From an uncultured Bacilli bacterium (GTDB lineage Bacteria > Bacillota_I > Bacilli_A > RF39 > UBA660): 64,000 bases of DNA. The stretch is from NCBI GenBank assembly GCA_934096805.1, contig CAKOMW010000001.1:62001-126000 (forward strand). The letters are read 5' to 3'. The position numbers were made by a program, and so were the translations under genes. Of this stretch, positions 46,048-53,626 are shown in pieces. How positions within the stretch are numbered: the first letter of the stretch is position 1; each line of letters opens with the position of its first letter. The notes beneath the pieces were generated by a model that did not search any database, was not told where the DNA came from, and saw only the letters and a program-made list of their open reading frames with translations.

Positions 46048-47292
46048 CTATTTGCTTAGTGTTTCAATTGCTTTTTGTAATTGGTTATCATCTTTTTCTT
46101 TTCCTGTATCTAGGTATTTGTCATCTATTTTTACTTCGATTGTTGGTTTTATTCCTGTTTTATCTATACTATTTCCTTTTGAAGTTAACCATGTTTCTGC
46201 TGTGTATTTTACCATTGAACCGTTTGATAAAGTCATCACTTTTTGCACTGTTCCTTTTCCATAGGTTGTTACACCAATTAATTTTGCTCCATATTCTTCG
46301 TTTAGAGCTGCTGCTAATACTTCTGAACCTGATGCACTTCCATTGTTAATTAAAACTGCTATTTTATATTTTCTATTGTTGTTTTCTGTTGAATATATTT
46401 TTTCAGTTTTATCTTTAGATTTTATTTGGCAAATAACTTGATCTTTGTTCAAGAAATTGCTTGCTATTTGTTTTACTGATTTTAAATGGCCACCAGTGTT
46501 GCTTCTTACGTCAATTATTAAACTATCTATGTTTTGTTTTTCTAGTTTTTGTAATTCTTTTTTGAATTGTTCATCTGTATTTAGGGCAAAAATTGATATG
46601 TATATGTATCCTATTTTTTTGTTGTTTTCATTTATTATTTTTGAAGTTACGGAAGGAATTGCTATAGTACCTGTTGATAGGGTTACTGTTTTTTCTTCTG
46701 TTCCTTGCTTAATAGTTACTGTAAATTTTCCTTTTAAACTTTTTATTTTATCTGTTACCTCTTTTAATTTTTTTCCTTTTGTTGTTTCATTGTTTACTTT
46801 TGTTATTATGTCTTTTGCTTTTATTCCTGCTTTTGATGCTGGAGATTCGTCAAAGACATTTGCTACAATTATATTATTGTTACTGTCTTGGGTCACTTCT
46901 AGGCCTATTCCAGTAAATGTTCCATTTAGTCTAAGGTTGAAGTCTTCTGACTCTTCTTCATTATAATATACTGAATACTGATCTTCTAAGTATTGCATCA
47001 TGCCTTGAATTGCAGCTTCGCTTAGTTTGTCTTTGTCTATTTTTCCATAATAATCTTTTAGTAGTGTGTTGTATACTTTTTGCATTTCGTTTTCTTTATT
47101 TATTACCTTTGAATCGGTACATTTGTTGCTAAAGATTATTTCTCCAACTATTAATCCTAATAATAAGGACATTATTATGATAAGAATTAGTTCTGCTGAA
47201 TTAAATCTGTTTTTATCTAGTTTAATTTTTTTGTCTATATTTTTAATTATTTTATTTGTATTCTTTTTTATTTTTTGTTTTATGTTTTTCAT
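46048..47292 (-). CDS. S41-family C-terminal processing protease
   Basis: A 414-residue membrane-anchored protease. A basic N-terminus precedes one signal-anchor helix (LILIIIMSLLLGLIVGEIIF, about 33-52), so the rest is outside. A PDZ domain follows (GTFTGIGLEVTQD... ASKAGIKAKDIITKVNNE), then the S41 catalytic core: SLIIDVRSNTGGHLK, the nucleophile serine in NNGSASGSEVLAAAL and the lysine in GVTTYGKGTVQ. In spore formers such CtpA/B-type proteases can cut sporulation regulators such as SpoIVFA; here the substrate is unknown. It is downstream of the DUF4367-type lipoprotein gene. Confidence 0.92.
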   Translation of the reverse strand: MKNIKQKIKKNTNKIIKNIDKKIKLDKNRFNSAELILIIIMSLLLGLIVGEIIFSNKCTDSKVINKENEMQKVYNTLLKDYYGKIDKDKLSEAAIQGMMQYLEDQYSVYYNEEESEDFNLRLNGTFTGIGLEVTQDSNNNIIVANVFDESPASKAGIKAKDIITKVNNETTKGKKLKEVTDKIKSLKGKFTVTIKQGTEEKTVTLSTGTIAIPSVTSKIINENNKKIGYIYISIFALNTDEQFKKELQKLEKQNIDSLIIDVRSNTGGHLKSVKQIASNFLNKDQVICQIKSKDKTEKIYSTENNNRKYKIAVLINNGSASGSEVLAAALNEEYGAKLIGVTTYGKGTVQKVMTLSNGSMVKYTAETWLTSKGNSIDKTGIKPTIEVKIDDKYLDTGKEKDDNQLQKAIETLSK

Positions 47293-47375
47293 ACTTTCTC
47301 ACCTTATTATAATAATATCATATATTTTGAAAGGAATAAACTTTTTTTGTTATTTTATTTGAAATTTAATGTAGA

Positions 47376-47402
47376 AAACCCACATTTTTGATGTGGATTT
47401 TT
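47376..47402 (-). terminator. Terminator of the LolA/DUF4367-like lipoprotein gene
   Basis: CCACAT (47380-47385) pairs with ATGTGG (47391-47396) with flanking A/T runs extending the stem. T-rich on the minus strand. Confidence 0.65.
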
Positions 47403-47415
47403 TTATTTATTTTAA

Positions 47416-48630
47416 TTATTTTTCATTTATTGTTGCTACTACGTTTAATGATTTTGCTACTTGTAATAGTTCTTGCTTATTCATTGTGTCTGATGCTATG
47501 TAGTATTCTATTCCGTTGCTAGTCCATGTGTAAGAAACATCAGTTAGTGAACCTACTGTATCTATTAATAGGAAGGGTTCTCCGTATGTTGGGACTATTG
47601 TTAATTCGTCTGATTTTGATACTGTTTCTTGTACTAGAATGAATGGGTTATCTCCAGAGAATGTCATTATCATTCTTTGTCCATTTTCAGTTTGAATTGT
47701 TTCTTTGTTTGATAGTGATGTATTTGTTGGTAAGTAGAATGGAAATAATGAATCTTCTAGTGAGGTTGTTGCTTCTTTTTTGTCTTGTGTGTCACTATTT
47801 TCTCTTTGATCTTCTGTAGCTTGTCTTTGGTCTTCATTTGTGGTTGTTTCTTTTTTATTTTCTTGTTGTCTTTCGGTCTCATTTGCTGCTTCTTCTGTTG
47901 ATTGGCTATTTTTATTTTCTTCTTCGGTTGCTTGATTATTTTGTTCTTTATTGTTTGTTTCGTCTTTTGTTTCAGATTGAGTTGTGTCATTTGTTTCTAC
48001 TTGGTATTCTTTGGCTACTTTTTCCAAGTTGAAATAGTCTTCATTGAATGATGGTTTTTTGTCAATTTTTGATACTAAAAATTCAACGTATGGAATATTT
48101 TTTTCATCTAAGACCTTTACTTGCTTTAAATTACTGTTTTTATCTAGTATTATTTGTTGTTTTACATATGATGGATTATTAGGATAGTTTACTTTAGTTG
48201 TAAAGATAAAGTTATTATCTTGTTGCTCAAATCCTGCTTCTTTATCATTTTTTAGATCTGTTACTAGTGATCCTAATAAATAGACTTGTGAATTATTATT
48301 TGGCCATGTTGATTGGAATTTGAAGCTTTTATTAATTGATGGCGAGATAACGTATACTCCATCGCTGTTTTTTAGGATTATTTGTTGATAATTATTAGCT
48401 TTATTAGTTAATACTACTCTATAGTTTTCGTCTTTTTGATAACTTGCTTTTACGTCATATTTGTATGTGTCATCGTTGTTTGTTAAAGACATTTCTCCTT
48501 CTAGGTAATAGCTTTTCAGGTTTTCGGTTCCTTTTATAAAATTGTCTTTTATTTTGTCTTCACTTAAAACTCCACAACCTGTTAATAATAATGCCATAAC
48601 TATAGCAATGCTTAAAAAAATTTTTTTCAT
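47416..48630 (-). CDS. Lipoprotein with LolA-like and DUF4367-like parts
   Basis: A 404-residue lipoprotein with lipobox LLLTGC (C19). The first domain (about 25-205) resembles the LolA/GerS fold: LKSYYLEGEMSLTNND, YDVKASYQKDENYRVVLTN, QIILKNSDGVYVISPSINKSFKFQS and LDKNSNLKQVKVLDEKN. A low-complexity linker of E, T, N, Q and K covers about 210-290. The C-terminal part (MIMTFSGDNPFILVQE..., YTWTSNGIEYYIASDTMNKQELLQVAKSL) resembles DUF4367. GerS-type lipoproteins of clostridia support spore germination, so with cotJ nearby a spore-related role is possible but unproven. Confidence 0.7.
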   Translation of the reverse strand: MKKIFLSIAIVMALLLTGCGVLSEDKIKDNFIKGTENLKSYYLEGEMSLTNNDDTYKYDVKASYQKDENYRVVLTNKANNYQQIILKNSDGVYVISPSINKSFKFQSTWPNNNSQVYLLGSLVTDLKNDKEAGFEQQDNNFIFTTKVNYPNNPSYVKQQIILDKNSNLKQVKVLDEKNIPYVEFLVSKIDKKPSFNEDYFNLEKVAKEYQVETNDTTQSETKDETNNKEQNNQATEEENKNSQSTEEAANETERQQENKKETTTNEDQRQATEDQRENSDTQDKKEATTSLEDSLFPFYLPTNTSLSNKETIQTENGQRMIMTFSGDNPFILVQETVSKSDELTIVPTYGEPFLLIDTVGSLTDVSYTWTSNGIEYYIASDTMNKQELLQVAKSLNVVATINEK

Positions 48631-48745
48631 ATTTCACTCCTTCTTTTCTTTCATTTAATTATATTTATATATTTAGTTATTATTCGTGAATATTTTCATT
48701 TTTTTTGGACATCATATATAACGAAATAGAAAAAGGAGGAATTGT

Positions 48746-48937
48746 ATGAGTACTTTGCAAAAGGTGGCTTTGGTTTTCACTATAATTGGTGCAATTGTAT
48801 GGCTTCTTGTTGGCTTGTTTGATTTTAATTTAGTTACTGCTGTATTCGGAGAAGCTAATATTATATCTAGAATTATTTATATAGTTGTAGGTATATGTGG
48901 TTTAATAAATATTGGACTATTTTTTGATGAAGACTAA
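48746..48937 (+). CDS. DUF378 family small membrane protein
   Basis: A 63-residue protein with two transmembrane helices. The sequence LQKVALVFTIIGAIVWLLVGLFDFNLVTAVFG followed by SRIIYIVVGICGLINI is the complete DUF378 (YuzA-type) family pattern. Function is unknown. It has an excellent AAAGGAGGA site, is monocistronic, and shares a terminator with the convergent frr gene. Confidence 0.88.
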   Translation: MSTLQKVALVFTIIGAIVWLLVGLFDFNLVTAVFGEANIISRIIYIVVGICGLINIGLFFDED

Positions 48938-48968
48938 AAAAACTCAAGAGACAAAATCTTGAGTTTTT
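48937..48968. terminator. Bidirectional terminator DUF378 gene / frr
   Basis: AAAACTCAAGA pairs with TCTTGAGTTTT (48957-48967) around GACAAAA, with A- and T-runs serving both convergent genes. Confidence 0.85.
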
Positions 48969-48971
48969 ATT

Positions 48972-49517
48972 TTATATTTCCATTAATTCTTTTTCTTTTT
49001 CTTTTGTTATTTCTTCAATTTTTTTGTTGTATTCGTTTACGATATCTTGAATTTTTTCTATTACATTTTTTTCTTCGTCTTCAGGTAATTCATCTTCTTT
49101 TATTGTTTCTATTATGTCTCGCCTGATATTTCTAATTGCTATTCTACCTTCTTCTGCATATTCTTTCACAACTTTTACTAGTTCTTTTCTTCTTTCTTCA
49201 GTTAGTTGTGGAATTGTAATAAATACTGTTTCTCCGTTGTTGTTTGGAGTTACTCCTAGGTTGGCTTCGAATATTGCTTTTTCGATTGCTCCAAGTAGAT
49301 TTTTGTCAAATGGTTTTACGCTTAATTGGCGAGCTTCTGGAACAAAAATTGTTGCTACTTGTTTTATAGGTGTAGGTGTCCCATAGTATGCTACCATTAC
49401 GTCGTCTAGCATACTAGGATTGGCACGACCTGCACGTACTGTAATGAATCTTTCTTCTAAGTTTTTGATGGCTTTGTCCATTTTTTCGGTTGCTGTTTGT
49501 TTATAATTATTATCCAT
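48972..49517 (-). CDS. frr: Ribosome recycling factor
   Basis: RRF splits post-termination ribosomes with EF-G. The 181-residue length is normal. Family blocks: ITVRAGRANPSMLDDVMVAYYGTPTPI, VPEARQLSVKPFDK, FEANLGVTPNNNGETVFITIPQLTEERRKELVK and AIRNIRRDIIETIK. GGAGA precedes the ATG. It follows tsf as usual in bacteria, but a lipoprotein gene with its own terminator stands where pyrH is normally found. Confidence 0.97.
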   Translation of the reverse strand: MDNNYKQTATEKMDKAIKNLEERFITVRAGRANPSMLDDVMVAYYGTPTPIKQVATIFVPEARQLSVKPFDKNLLGAIEKAIFEANLGVTPNNNGETVFITIPQLTEERRKELVKVVKEYAEEGRIAIRNIRRDIIETIKEDELPEDEEKNVIEKIQDIVNEYNKKIEEITKEKEKELMEI

Positions 49518-49588
49518 TGTATCTCTCCTTTATATAAATTATATCAGATAAGGTTTGAAATGTGAATAGAAAAGTTTTTTATTATAGA

Positions 49589-49615
49589 AAAACTGATATT
49601 TTTGATATCAGTTTT
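49589..49615 (-). terminator. Terminator of the lipoprotein between tsf and frr
   Basis: AAAACTGATAT (49589-49599) and ATATCAGTTTT (49605-49615) pair perfectly around TTTTG. The minus strand ends in a T-run. Confidence 0.85.
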
Positions 49616-50252
49616 GTTGTTTTGTTATTTGGTCAAATCCATCTATGATTAGTTTTTGATATTGTTCTGTTAGGACGACATTATTTTTTGTTACGTCAAA
49701 TTCAAAATCATCATAATAACCATAGATTTTATTATTTACTATGAATACTAGCGCTGGATTAGAAAAATTTTTTTCTTCGGTTGTGTATACTTTGCTGTCT
49801 TTTTCAATGTTTAATTGTGTAATATATTTTTCTAATCTTTTTAGCATCTCATTATATAGTTCTGTTCCATCTTTTGTTTTTTCTAGTTTTTCATCTGTTA
49901 TTTCATATTTAGGATTGTTTTCTTCGTAGTTGTAATAATAGATATCTACATTGTAGTCTTTTTTTAATTTTATTAAAGTACTTACTGTGTATCTTGACTT
50001 ATCGTCTTTAGGGTCTCCGATAAATATAATGTTGTTTGATGAAAAAACTTTATTTATATTATTCATGTCTATATATTTAAAGTTATTGTCTTTATCAATG
50101 TTTAGTTGATAGTTTGTGCTGTTATAGTTTTCGTATTCAACTTTAAAGTTTAGCCCATCAATAACTTGTTCTTCTTTTTCTATTTGTGGTGTTATTTCAC
50201 AGCCACATAATAGAAAGCATATTGATATTACTAATATAATGTACTTCTTCAT
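49608..50252 (-). CDS. Lipoprotein with a thioredoxin-like core, no CxxC
   Basis: A 214-residue lipoprotein: a signal sequence ends in FLLCGC, with C18 as the lipidated residue. The body shows a strand-helix-strand run reminiscent of a thioredoxin fold: NNIIFIGDPKDDKSRYTVSTLIKLKKDYNVDIYYYNYE, then NPALVFIVNNKIYGYYDDF. The catalytic CxxC is absent; its place reads PKDDKSR. Some bacteriocin-accessory-type proteins share this fold, but the assignment is inference. It begins two bases after the tsf stop, so it is co-translated with elongation factor Ts, and it sits where pyrH is usual. Confidence 0.65.
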   Translation of the reverse strand: MKKYIILVISICFLLCGCEITPQIEKEEQVIDGLNFKVEYENYNSTNYQLNIDKDNNFKYIDMNNINKVFSSNNIIFIGDPKDDKSRYTVSTLIKLKKDYNVDIYYYNYEENNPKYEITDEKLEKTKDGTELYNEMLKRLEKYITQLNIEKDSKVYTTEEKNFSNPALVFIVNNKIYGYYDDFEFDVTKNNVVLTEQYQKLIIDGFDQITKQQN

Positions 50253-50254
50253 AA

Positions 50255-51130
50255 TTAACCGTTTATTTGATTTTTTACTTCTTCTGCAAAGTTTTCAACT
50301 CTTTTTTCGATTCCTTCTCCTACTTCGTATCTTATTAGTTTTAGAATTGTACCATTGTTGTTTGCAACGTATTTTTCTACTGTTTCTTTGTTTTCTGCTT
50401 TAATGAAGATTTGATTAGTTAGACATACTTCTTCATAGTATTTTTTTACTTTTCCTACCATAATTTGTTCAATTCTGTCTTCTGGTTTTCCTTCATTTAT
50501 TAGTTGTTCTCTCATGATTGATTTTTCTTTTTCTAATACTTCTGTAGGAACTTCTTGTTCATTTAAGTATAATGGTTTCATTGCTGCAGCGTGCATTGCT
50601 ACTTCTTTTGCAACTTCTTCGTTTGCTCCTTCAAGTAATGTTAATGCTACTATTTTTCCTCCAATATGAGTGTATGAACCAAATACTTGTGAGTCAGTTT
50701 TTTCTAGTTTTTCGAATCTTCTGAAGCTTATTTTTTCTCCGATTGTTGAAGTTATGGCTACTATTTTATCGCTTATTTTTTCACCGTTTACTTCAAGATT
50801 AAGGGCTTCTTCCATAGTTGTTACATTGCTATCTAAAAGTTCTTTTGATAGTTCATTTACAAAGCTTTGAAATTTTTCATTTTTTGCTACGAAATCTGTT
50901 TCTGAATTTACTTCGATAACTATTGCTTTGTTTCCTTCGATTAAGATGTTAGCTAATCCTTCGGCAGCAATTCTTTCTGCTTTTTTTGCTGCTTTTGAGA
51001 TTCCTTTTTCTCTTAACCAAGTGATGGCTTCTTCCATGTTTCCGTTTGTTTCTTGTAGAGCTTTTTTGCAGTCCATCATTCCTGCACATGTTTTTTCTCT
51101 TAATTCTTTTACATCTTGAGCACTAAACAT
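50255..51130 (-). CDS. tsf: Elongation factor Ts
   Basis: EF-Ts exchanges GDP for GTP on EF-Tu. The 291-residue protein is full length. It begins FSAQDVKELREKTCAGMMDCKKAL (UBA-like domain with the EF-Tu-contacting TDFVAKN motif later), followed by the dimerisation domain (HIGGKIVALTLLEG...AMHAAAMKPLYL) and the C-terminal module VCLTNQIFIKAENKETVEKYV. It is in the conserved rpsB-tsf order, 14 bases after rpsB. Confidence 0.97.
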   Translation of the reverse strand: MFSAQDVKELREKTCAGMMDCKKALQETNGNMEEAITWLREKGISKAAKKAERIAAEGLANILIEGNKAIVIEVNSETDFVAKNEKFQSFVNELSKELLDSNVTTMEEALNLEVNGEKISDKIVAITSTIGEKISFRRFEKLEKTDSQVFGSYTHIGGKIVALTLLEGANEEVAKEVAMHAAAMKPLYLNEQEVPTEVLEKEKSIMREQLINEGKPEDRIEQIMVGKVKKYYEEVCLTNQIFIKAENKETVEKYVANNNGTILKLIRYEVGEGIEKRVENFAEEVKNQING

Positions 51131-51144
51131 AGTATTCCTCCTAA

Positions 51145-52080
51145 TTATTTTAACGCTGCTAATAAGTCAGCTTTTTTCATTGTACTATAACCTTTAATTT
51201 CTTTTTCTTTAGCTAATGATTTTAATTCTGCTAGTGTTAACTCTTCTAAATTGTTTTGTTTTGCTTCTTTTGGTTCTTCCTTAACTGGTTCTTCTTTAGG
51301 TTGTTCTTTTTTTGTTTCTTCTTTTACTTCTCTTTTGTTATTTTCTTTTTTTGGTTGTTTTTTGTCTTTATCTTCTGGTGCTACACAGTTTAGGATTTCT
51401 CCTCCATTTACTTCATTTATAGCATTTGCTAAAGCTCCGATTACTAACTTAACTGCTCTTACGGCGTCATCGTTGGCAGGTATTACGTAATCTACCATGT
51501 CTGGGTTACAATTGGTGTCTACTATACCAAATACTGGAATTTTTAATTTTCTAGCTTCTTTGATTGCAGTTTCTTCAACGCGTGGGTCTACAATAATCAT
51601 TGCACTAGGAATTTTTTTCATTTCTCTTATTCCACGTAAGTTTTTGTTTAGTTTTTCATATTCTTTTTTTATTTGAGCTACTTCTTTTTTAGGTAGTAAT
51701 TCTAATGTTCCTTCTTGTTCCATTTTCTCTATTTCATCTAGTCTTCTTACTCTGTTTTTAATTGTTCTAAAGTTTGTTAGAGTTCCTCCTAACCATCTTT
51801 CGTTTACAAAGTAACTATTAGTTCTAACAGCATTTTCTTCCATAGCTTCTTGAGCTTGTTTTTTTGTTCCTACGAATAGGAATGTTCCTCCGTTTTCTGC
51901 TATTTTCTTAAGTGCTTCATATGCTTCTTCGATGCATTTTGCTGTTTTTTGTAAATCGATGATATAGATATCATCTCTTGATGTATAGATATATTCTCTC
52001 ATTTTTGGATTCCATCTTCTTTTTTGATGTCCAAAATGTACTCCTGCTTCTAATAAATAATTCATTGACACTACTGTCAT
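51145..52080 (-). CDS. rpsB: 30S ribosomal protein S2 with C-terminal Rho_N/SAP-like tail
   Basis: Ribosomal protein S2. The usual part (about 1-230) is standard: LLEAGVHFGHQKRRWNPKMREYIYTSRDDIYIIDLQKT, then WLGGTLTNFRTI and IVDTNCNPDMVDYVIPANDDA. It is longer than the usual roughly 230-260 residues (311 here). After GGEILN comes a charged K/E/P linker and, at about 277-311, a small domain NLEELTLAELKSLAKEKEI, then KGYSTMKKADLLAALK. This closely resembles the tail of L20 in this same window and looks like a Rho_N/SAP-type nucleic-acid-binding helix-extended-helix module. It is followed directly by tsf. Confidence 0.95.
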   Translation of the reverse strand: MTVVSMNYLLEAGVHFGHQKRRWNPKMREYIYTSRDDIYIIDLQKTAKCIEEAYEALKKIAENGGTFLFVGTKKQAQEAMEENAVRTNSYFVNERWLGGTLTNFRTIKNRVRRLDEIEKMEQEGTLELLPKKEVAQIKKEYEKLNKNLRGIREMKKIPSAMIIVDPRVEETAIKEARKLKIPVFGIVDTNCNPDMVDYVIPANDDAVRAVKLVIGALANAINEVNGGEILNCVAPEDKDKKQPKKENNKREVKEETKKEQPKEEPVKEEPKEAKQNNLEELTLAELKSLAKEKEIKGYSTMKKADLLAALK

Positions 52081-52107
52081 AATTTTTCCTCCTTCGTTTT
52101 TACTTCT

Positions 52108-52160
52108 ACTAAATTCAAAATAATATCACCAATTGGCACTAGATATTAAAATTCTTTAGT
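52108..52160 (-). promoter_or_regulatory. Structured element before rpsB
   Basis: Between rplT and rpsB, ACTAAA (52108-52113) pairs with TTTAGT (52155-52160), and TAATATC (52121-52127) pairs with GATATTA (52142-52148) inside it. It could form an S2-dependent leader hairpin or an mRNA processing site. It lacks a T-run, so it is not a standard terminator. Confidence 0.4.
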
Positions 52161-52167
52161 ATGTTTT

Positions 52168-52686
52168 TTATTTTAGTGCTGCTACTAGGTCAGCTTTTTT
52201 CATTGAAGTGTATCCTTCAATTCCTTTTTCTTTTGCAAGTTCTTTTAATTCTGCTACTGTCTTTTTTGAAATGTCATTTGTTTTTTCTTCTTTTATTTCA
52301 TTTTTTGTTTCTTTTTTAACTGTTTTATTTTCTATTTTACCAGTTTTAGCAATTTTTACTAAGTTAGCAAATGCTTCTTTATCATTTATTGCTAATTCTG
52401 ATAGCATTTTTCTATTGATTTCTACTCCTGCTTTATTTAGACCATTAATAAATCTTGAATAGCTAATATCGTTGTTTCTACATTCTGCATTGATTCTTGT
52501 AATCCATAATTTTCTAAAGTTTCTTTTTGTTTGTTTACGATCACGGTATGCATATCTTTCTGAATGCATTACTTGTTCGTGTGCTGTTTTGTATAGTCTG
52601 TGCTTACTTCCGAAGTAACCTTCAGCTTTTTTTAGAACTTTTTTACGTCTTGCTCGTGTGGCAACACTGTTTTTAACTCTTGTCAT
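52168..52686 (-). CDS. rplT: 50S ribosomal protein L20 with C-terminal Rho_N/SAP-like tail
   Basis: Ribosomal protein L20. Residues 1-118 are the normal protein: MTRVKNSVATRARRKKVLKKAEGYFG at the start, FRKLWITRINAECRNNDISYSRFINGL in the middle. L20 is normally about 118 residues; this one has 172. A K/E/T-rich linker is followed by DISKKTVAELKELAKEKGI and EGYTSMKKADLVAALK, which closely matches the tail of S2 downstream. The domain appears to be an RNA/DNA-binding module added to two ribosomal proteins. The gene sits in infC-rpmI-rplT order, and the leader upstream of infC probably binds L20. Confidence 0.95.
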   Translation of the reverse strand: MTRVKNSVATRARRKKVLKKAEGYFGSKHRLYKTAHEQVMHSERYAYRDRKQTKRNFRKLWITRINAECRNNDISYSRFINGLNKAGVEINRKMLSELAINDKEAFANLVKIAKTGKIENKTVKKETKNEIKEEKTNDISKKTVAELKELAKEKGIEGYTSMKKADLVAALK

Positions 52687-52699
52687 TTTTTACTCCTCC

Positions 52700-52891
52700 T
52701 TATCTTATTACGCTTTTAAATCTTTTTAAGTCTGACTTGCTTAATTCAGATTTAGCTCCTGCTTTTCTTGATTGGGCAGGACTTTTCTTTCCTGTTTGGT
52801 GATTATTACCAGCATTTAATTTAGTAATAGATCCACTTTGTCTAATATTTAATATTTTTTTTGTTCCCTTATGGGTCTTAATTTTTCCCAT
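52700..52891 (-). CDS. rpmI: 50S ribosomal protein L35
   Basis: A 63-residue basic protein matching L35: MGKIKTHKGTKKILNI at the start, then GSITKLNAGNNHQTGKKSPAQSRK and the ending LSKSDLKRFKSVI. It lies between infC (11 bases downstream of it) and rplT in the conserved order, and has an AAGGAGG site. Confidence 0.95.
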   Translation of the reverse strand: MGKIKTHKGTKKILNIRQSGSITKLNAGNNHQTGKKSPAQSRKAGAKSELSKSDLKRFKSVIR

Positions 52892-52902
52892 GTTAATCCT
52901 CC

Positions 52903-53433
52903 TTACTTATCTTTGATTGGTGCAAGTATCATAGTCATGTTTCTTCCATCTAGTTTCGCTTGTTGTTCTATTGTTGCTATTTTATTTACTTCGTTTGCAA
53001 ATCTAGTCATTACGTCTATACCTCGGTCGGTATGAAGCATTTGTCTTCCTTTAAATCTAATGCTTAGTTTTACTTTATGACCTTTTTCTAAATACTTAGA
53101 AGCGTTTCTCAATTTTGTATTGAAGTCTCCGATATCGATGTCTGGTGACAGACGATATTCTTTTAATTCGACTATATTTGCTTGTTGTTTTTTCTTTGCT
53201 TCTTTTTGTTTTTTAGATTTTTCATATTTGAATTTATTATAATCCATTATTTTGCATACCGCAGGATTGGCATTAGGACTTATTAATACTAAGTCTAATC
53301 CAGCGTAGTTTGCAATTGTTAAAGCATCTTTTATTGCTTTGACTCCTAATTGTTCACCGTTTGGTCCAATTACTAAAACATGACTTTCTCTAATTTGTTC
53401 ATTTGTTAACAAATCATTACTTTTTGTTGCTAT
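52903..53433 (-). CDS. infC: Translation initiation factor IF-3, likely AUA start
   Basis: IF-3 prevents 70S formation and proof-reads start codons. The protein has the two normal domains: LLTNEQIRESHVLVIGPNGEQLGV with YNKFKYEKSKKQKEAKKKQ as the linker helix, and EYRLSPDIDIGDFNTKL... IRFKGRQM in the C-domain. An ATG at 53446-53448 is in frame, but it lies inside the Shine-Dalgarno sequence GGAGGTG and has none of its own. The codon with the right spacing after it is ATA at 53431-53433, which gives a start like other IF-3 proteins (IATKSNDLL). Unusual starts (AUU/AUC/AUA) are typical of infC because IF-3 discriminates against them, giving autoregulation. Confidence 0.9.
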   Translation of the reverse strand: MATKSNDLLTNEQIRESHVLVIGPNGEQLGVKAIKDALTIANYAGLDLVLISPNANPAVCKIMDYNKFKYEKSKKQKEAKKKQQANIVELKEYRLSPDIDIGDFNTKLRNASKYLEKGHKVKLSIRFKGRQMLHTDRGIDVMTRFANEVNKIATIEQQAKLDGRNMTMILAPIKDK

Positions 53434-53448
53434 ACAAAACACCTCCAT

Positions 53449-53576
53449 AATATAAAAAGAGTACGAAATGTACTCTTATCCAACCTAAAAACACATAATA
53501 TTTATGTTAGGCATTGACCTATGACTGTTCGTCATCAGGTGGATATAAGACATCTCTTTCCTTTTTAACACTTAAG
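53449..53576 (-). promoter_or_regulatory. infC-rpmI-rplT leader (L20-leader type)
   Basis: The roughly 125 bases between promoter and infC are conserved in kind with Bacillota L20 leaders: a long structured region (ATCCACCTGATGACGAACAG and GGTTGGATAAG pieces can pair) ends in the terminator at 53457-53477. L20 binding would favour termination and shut down its own operon. Assignment rests on position and architecture; a covariance model search was not possible. Confidence 0.65.
53457..53477 (-). terminator. Attenuator before infC
   Basis: AAGAGTAC and GTACTCTT form a perfect stem around GAAAT, then TTTTATA on the minus strand, directly before the infC ribosome-binding site. Confidence 0.75.
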
Positions 53577-53605
53577 ATTATATCTAAAATATATGTTTTT
53601 GTCAA
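53577..53605 (-). promoter_or_regulatory. Promoter of infC operon
   Basis: On the minus strand TTGACA (53600-53605) and TATAAT (53577-53582) are exact consensus boxes separated by 17 bases. Confidence 0.85.
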
Positions 53606-53626
53606 GAAAAAAATGATATAAGTTGG

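Noticed and set aside
47860..48000. Tandem repeat or CRISPR-like array in the lipoprotein gene
   Set aside because: The repetitive look comes from a low-complexity E/Q/T/N codon run in the linker, without regular units or spacers.
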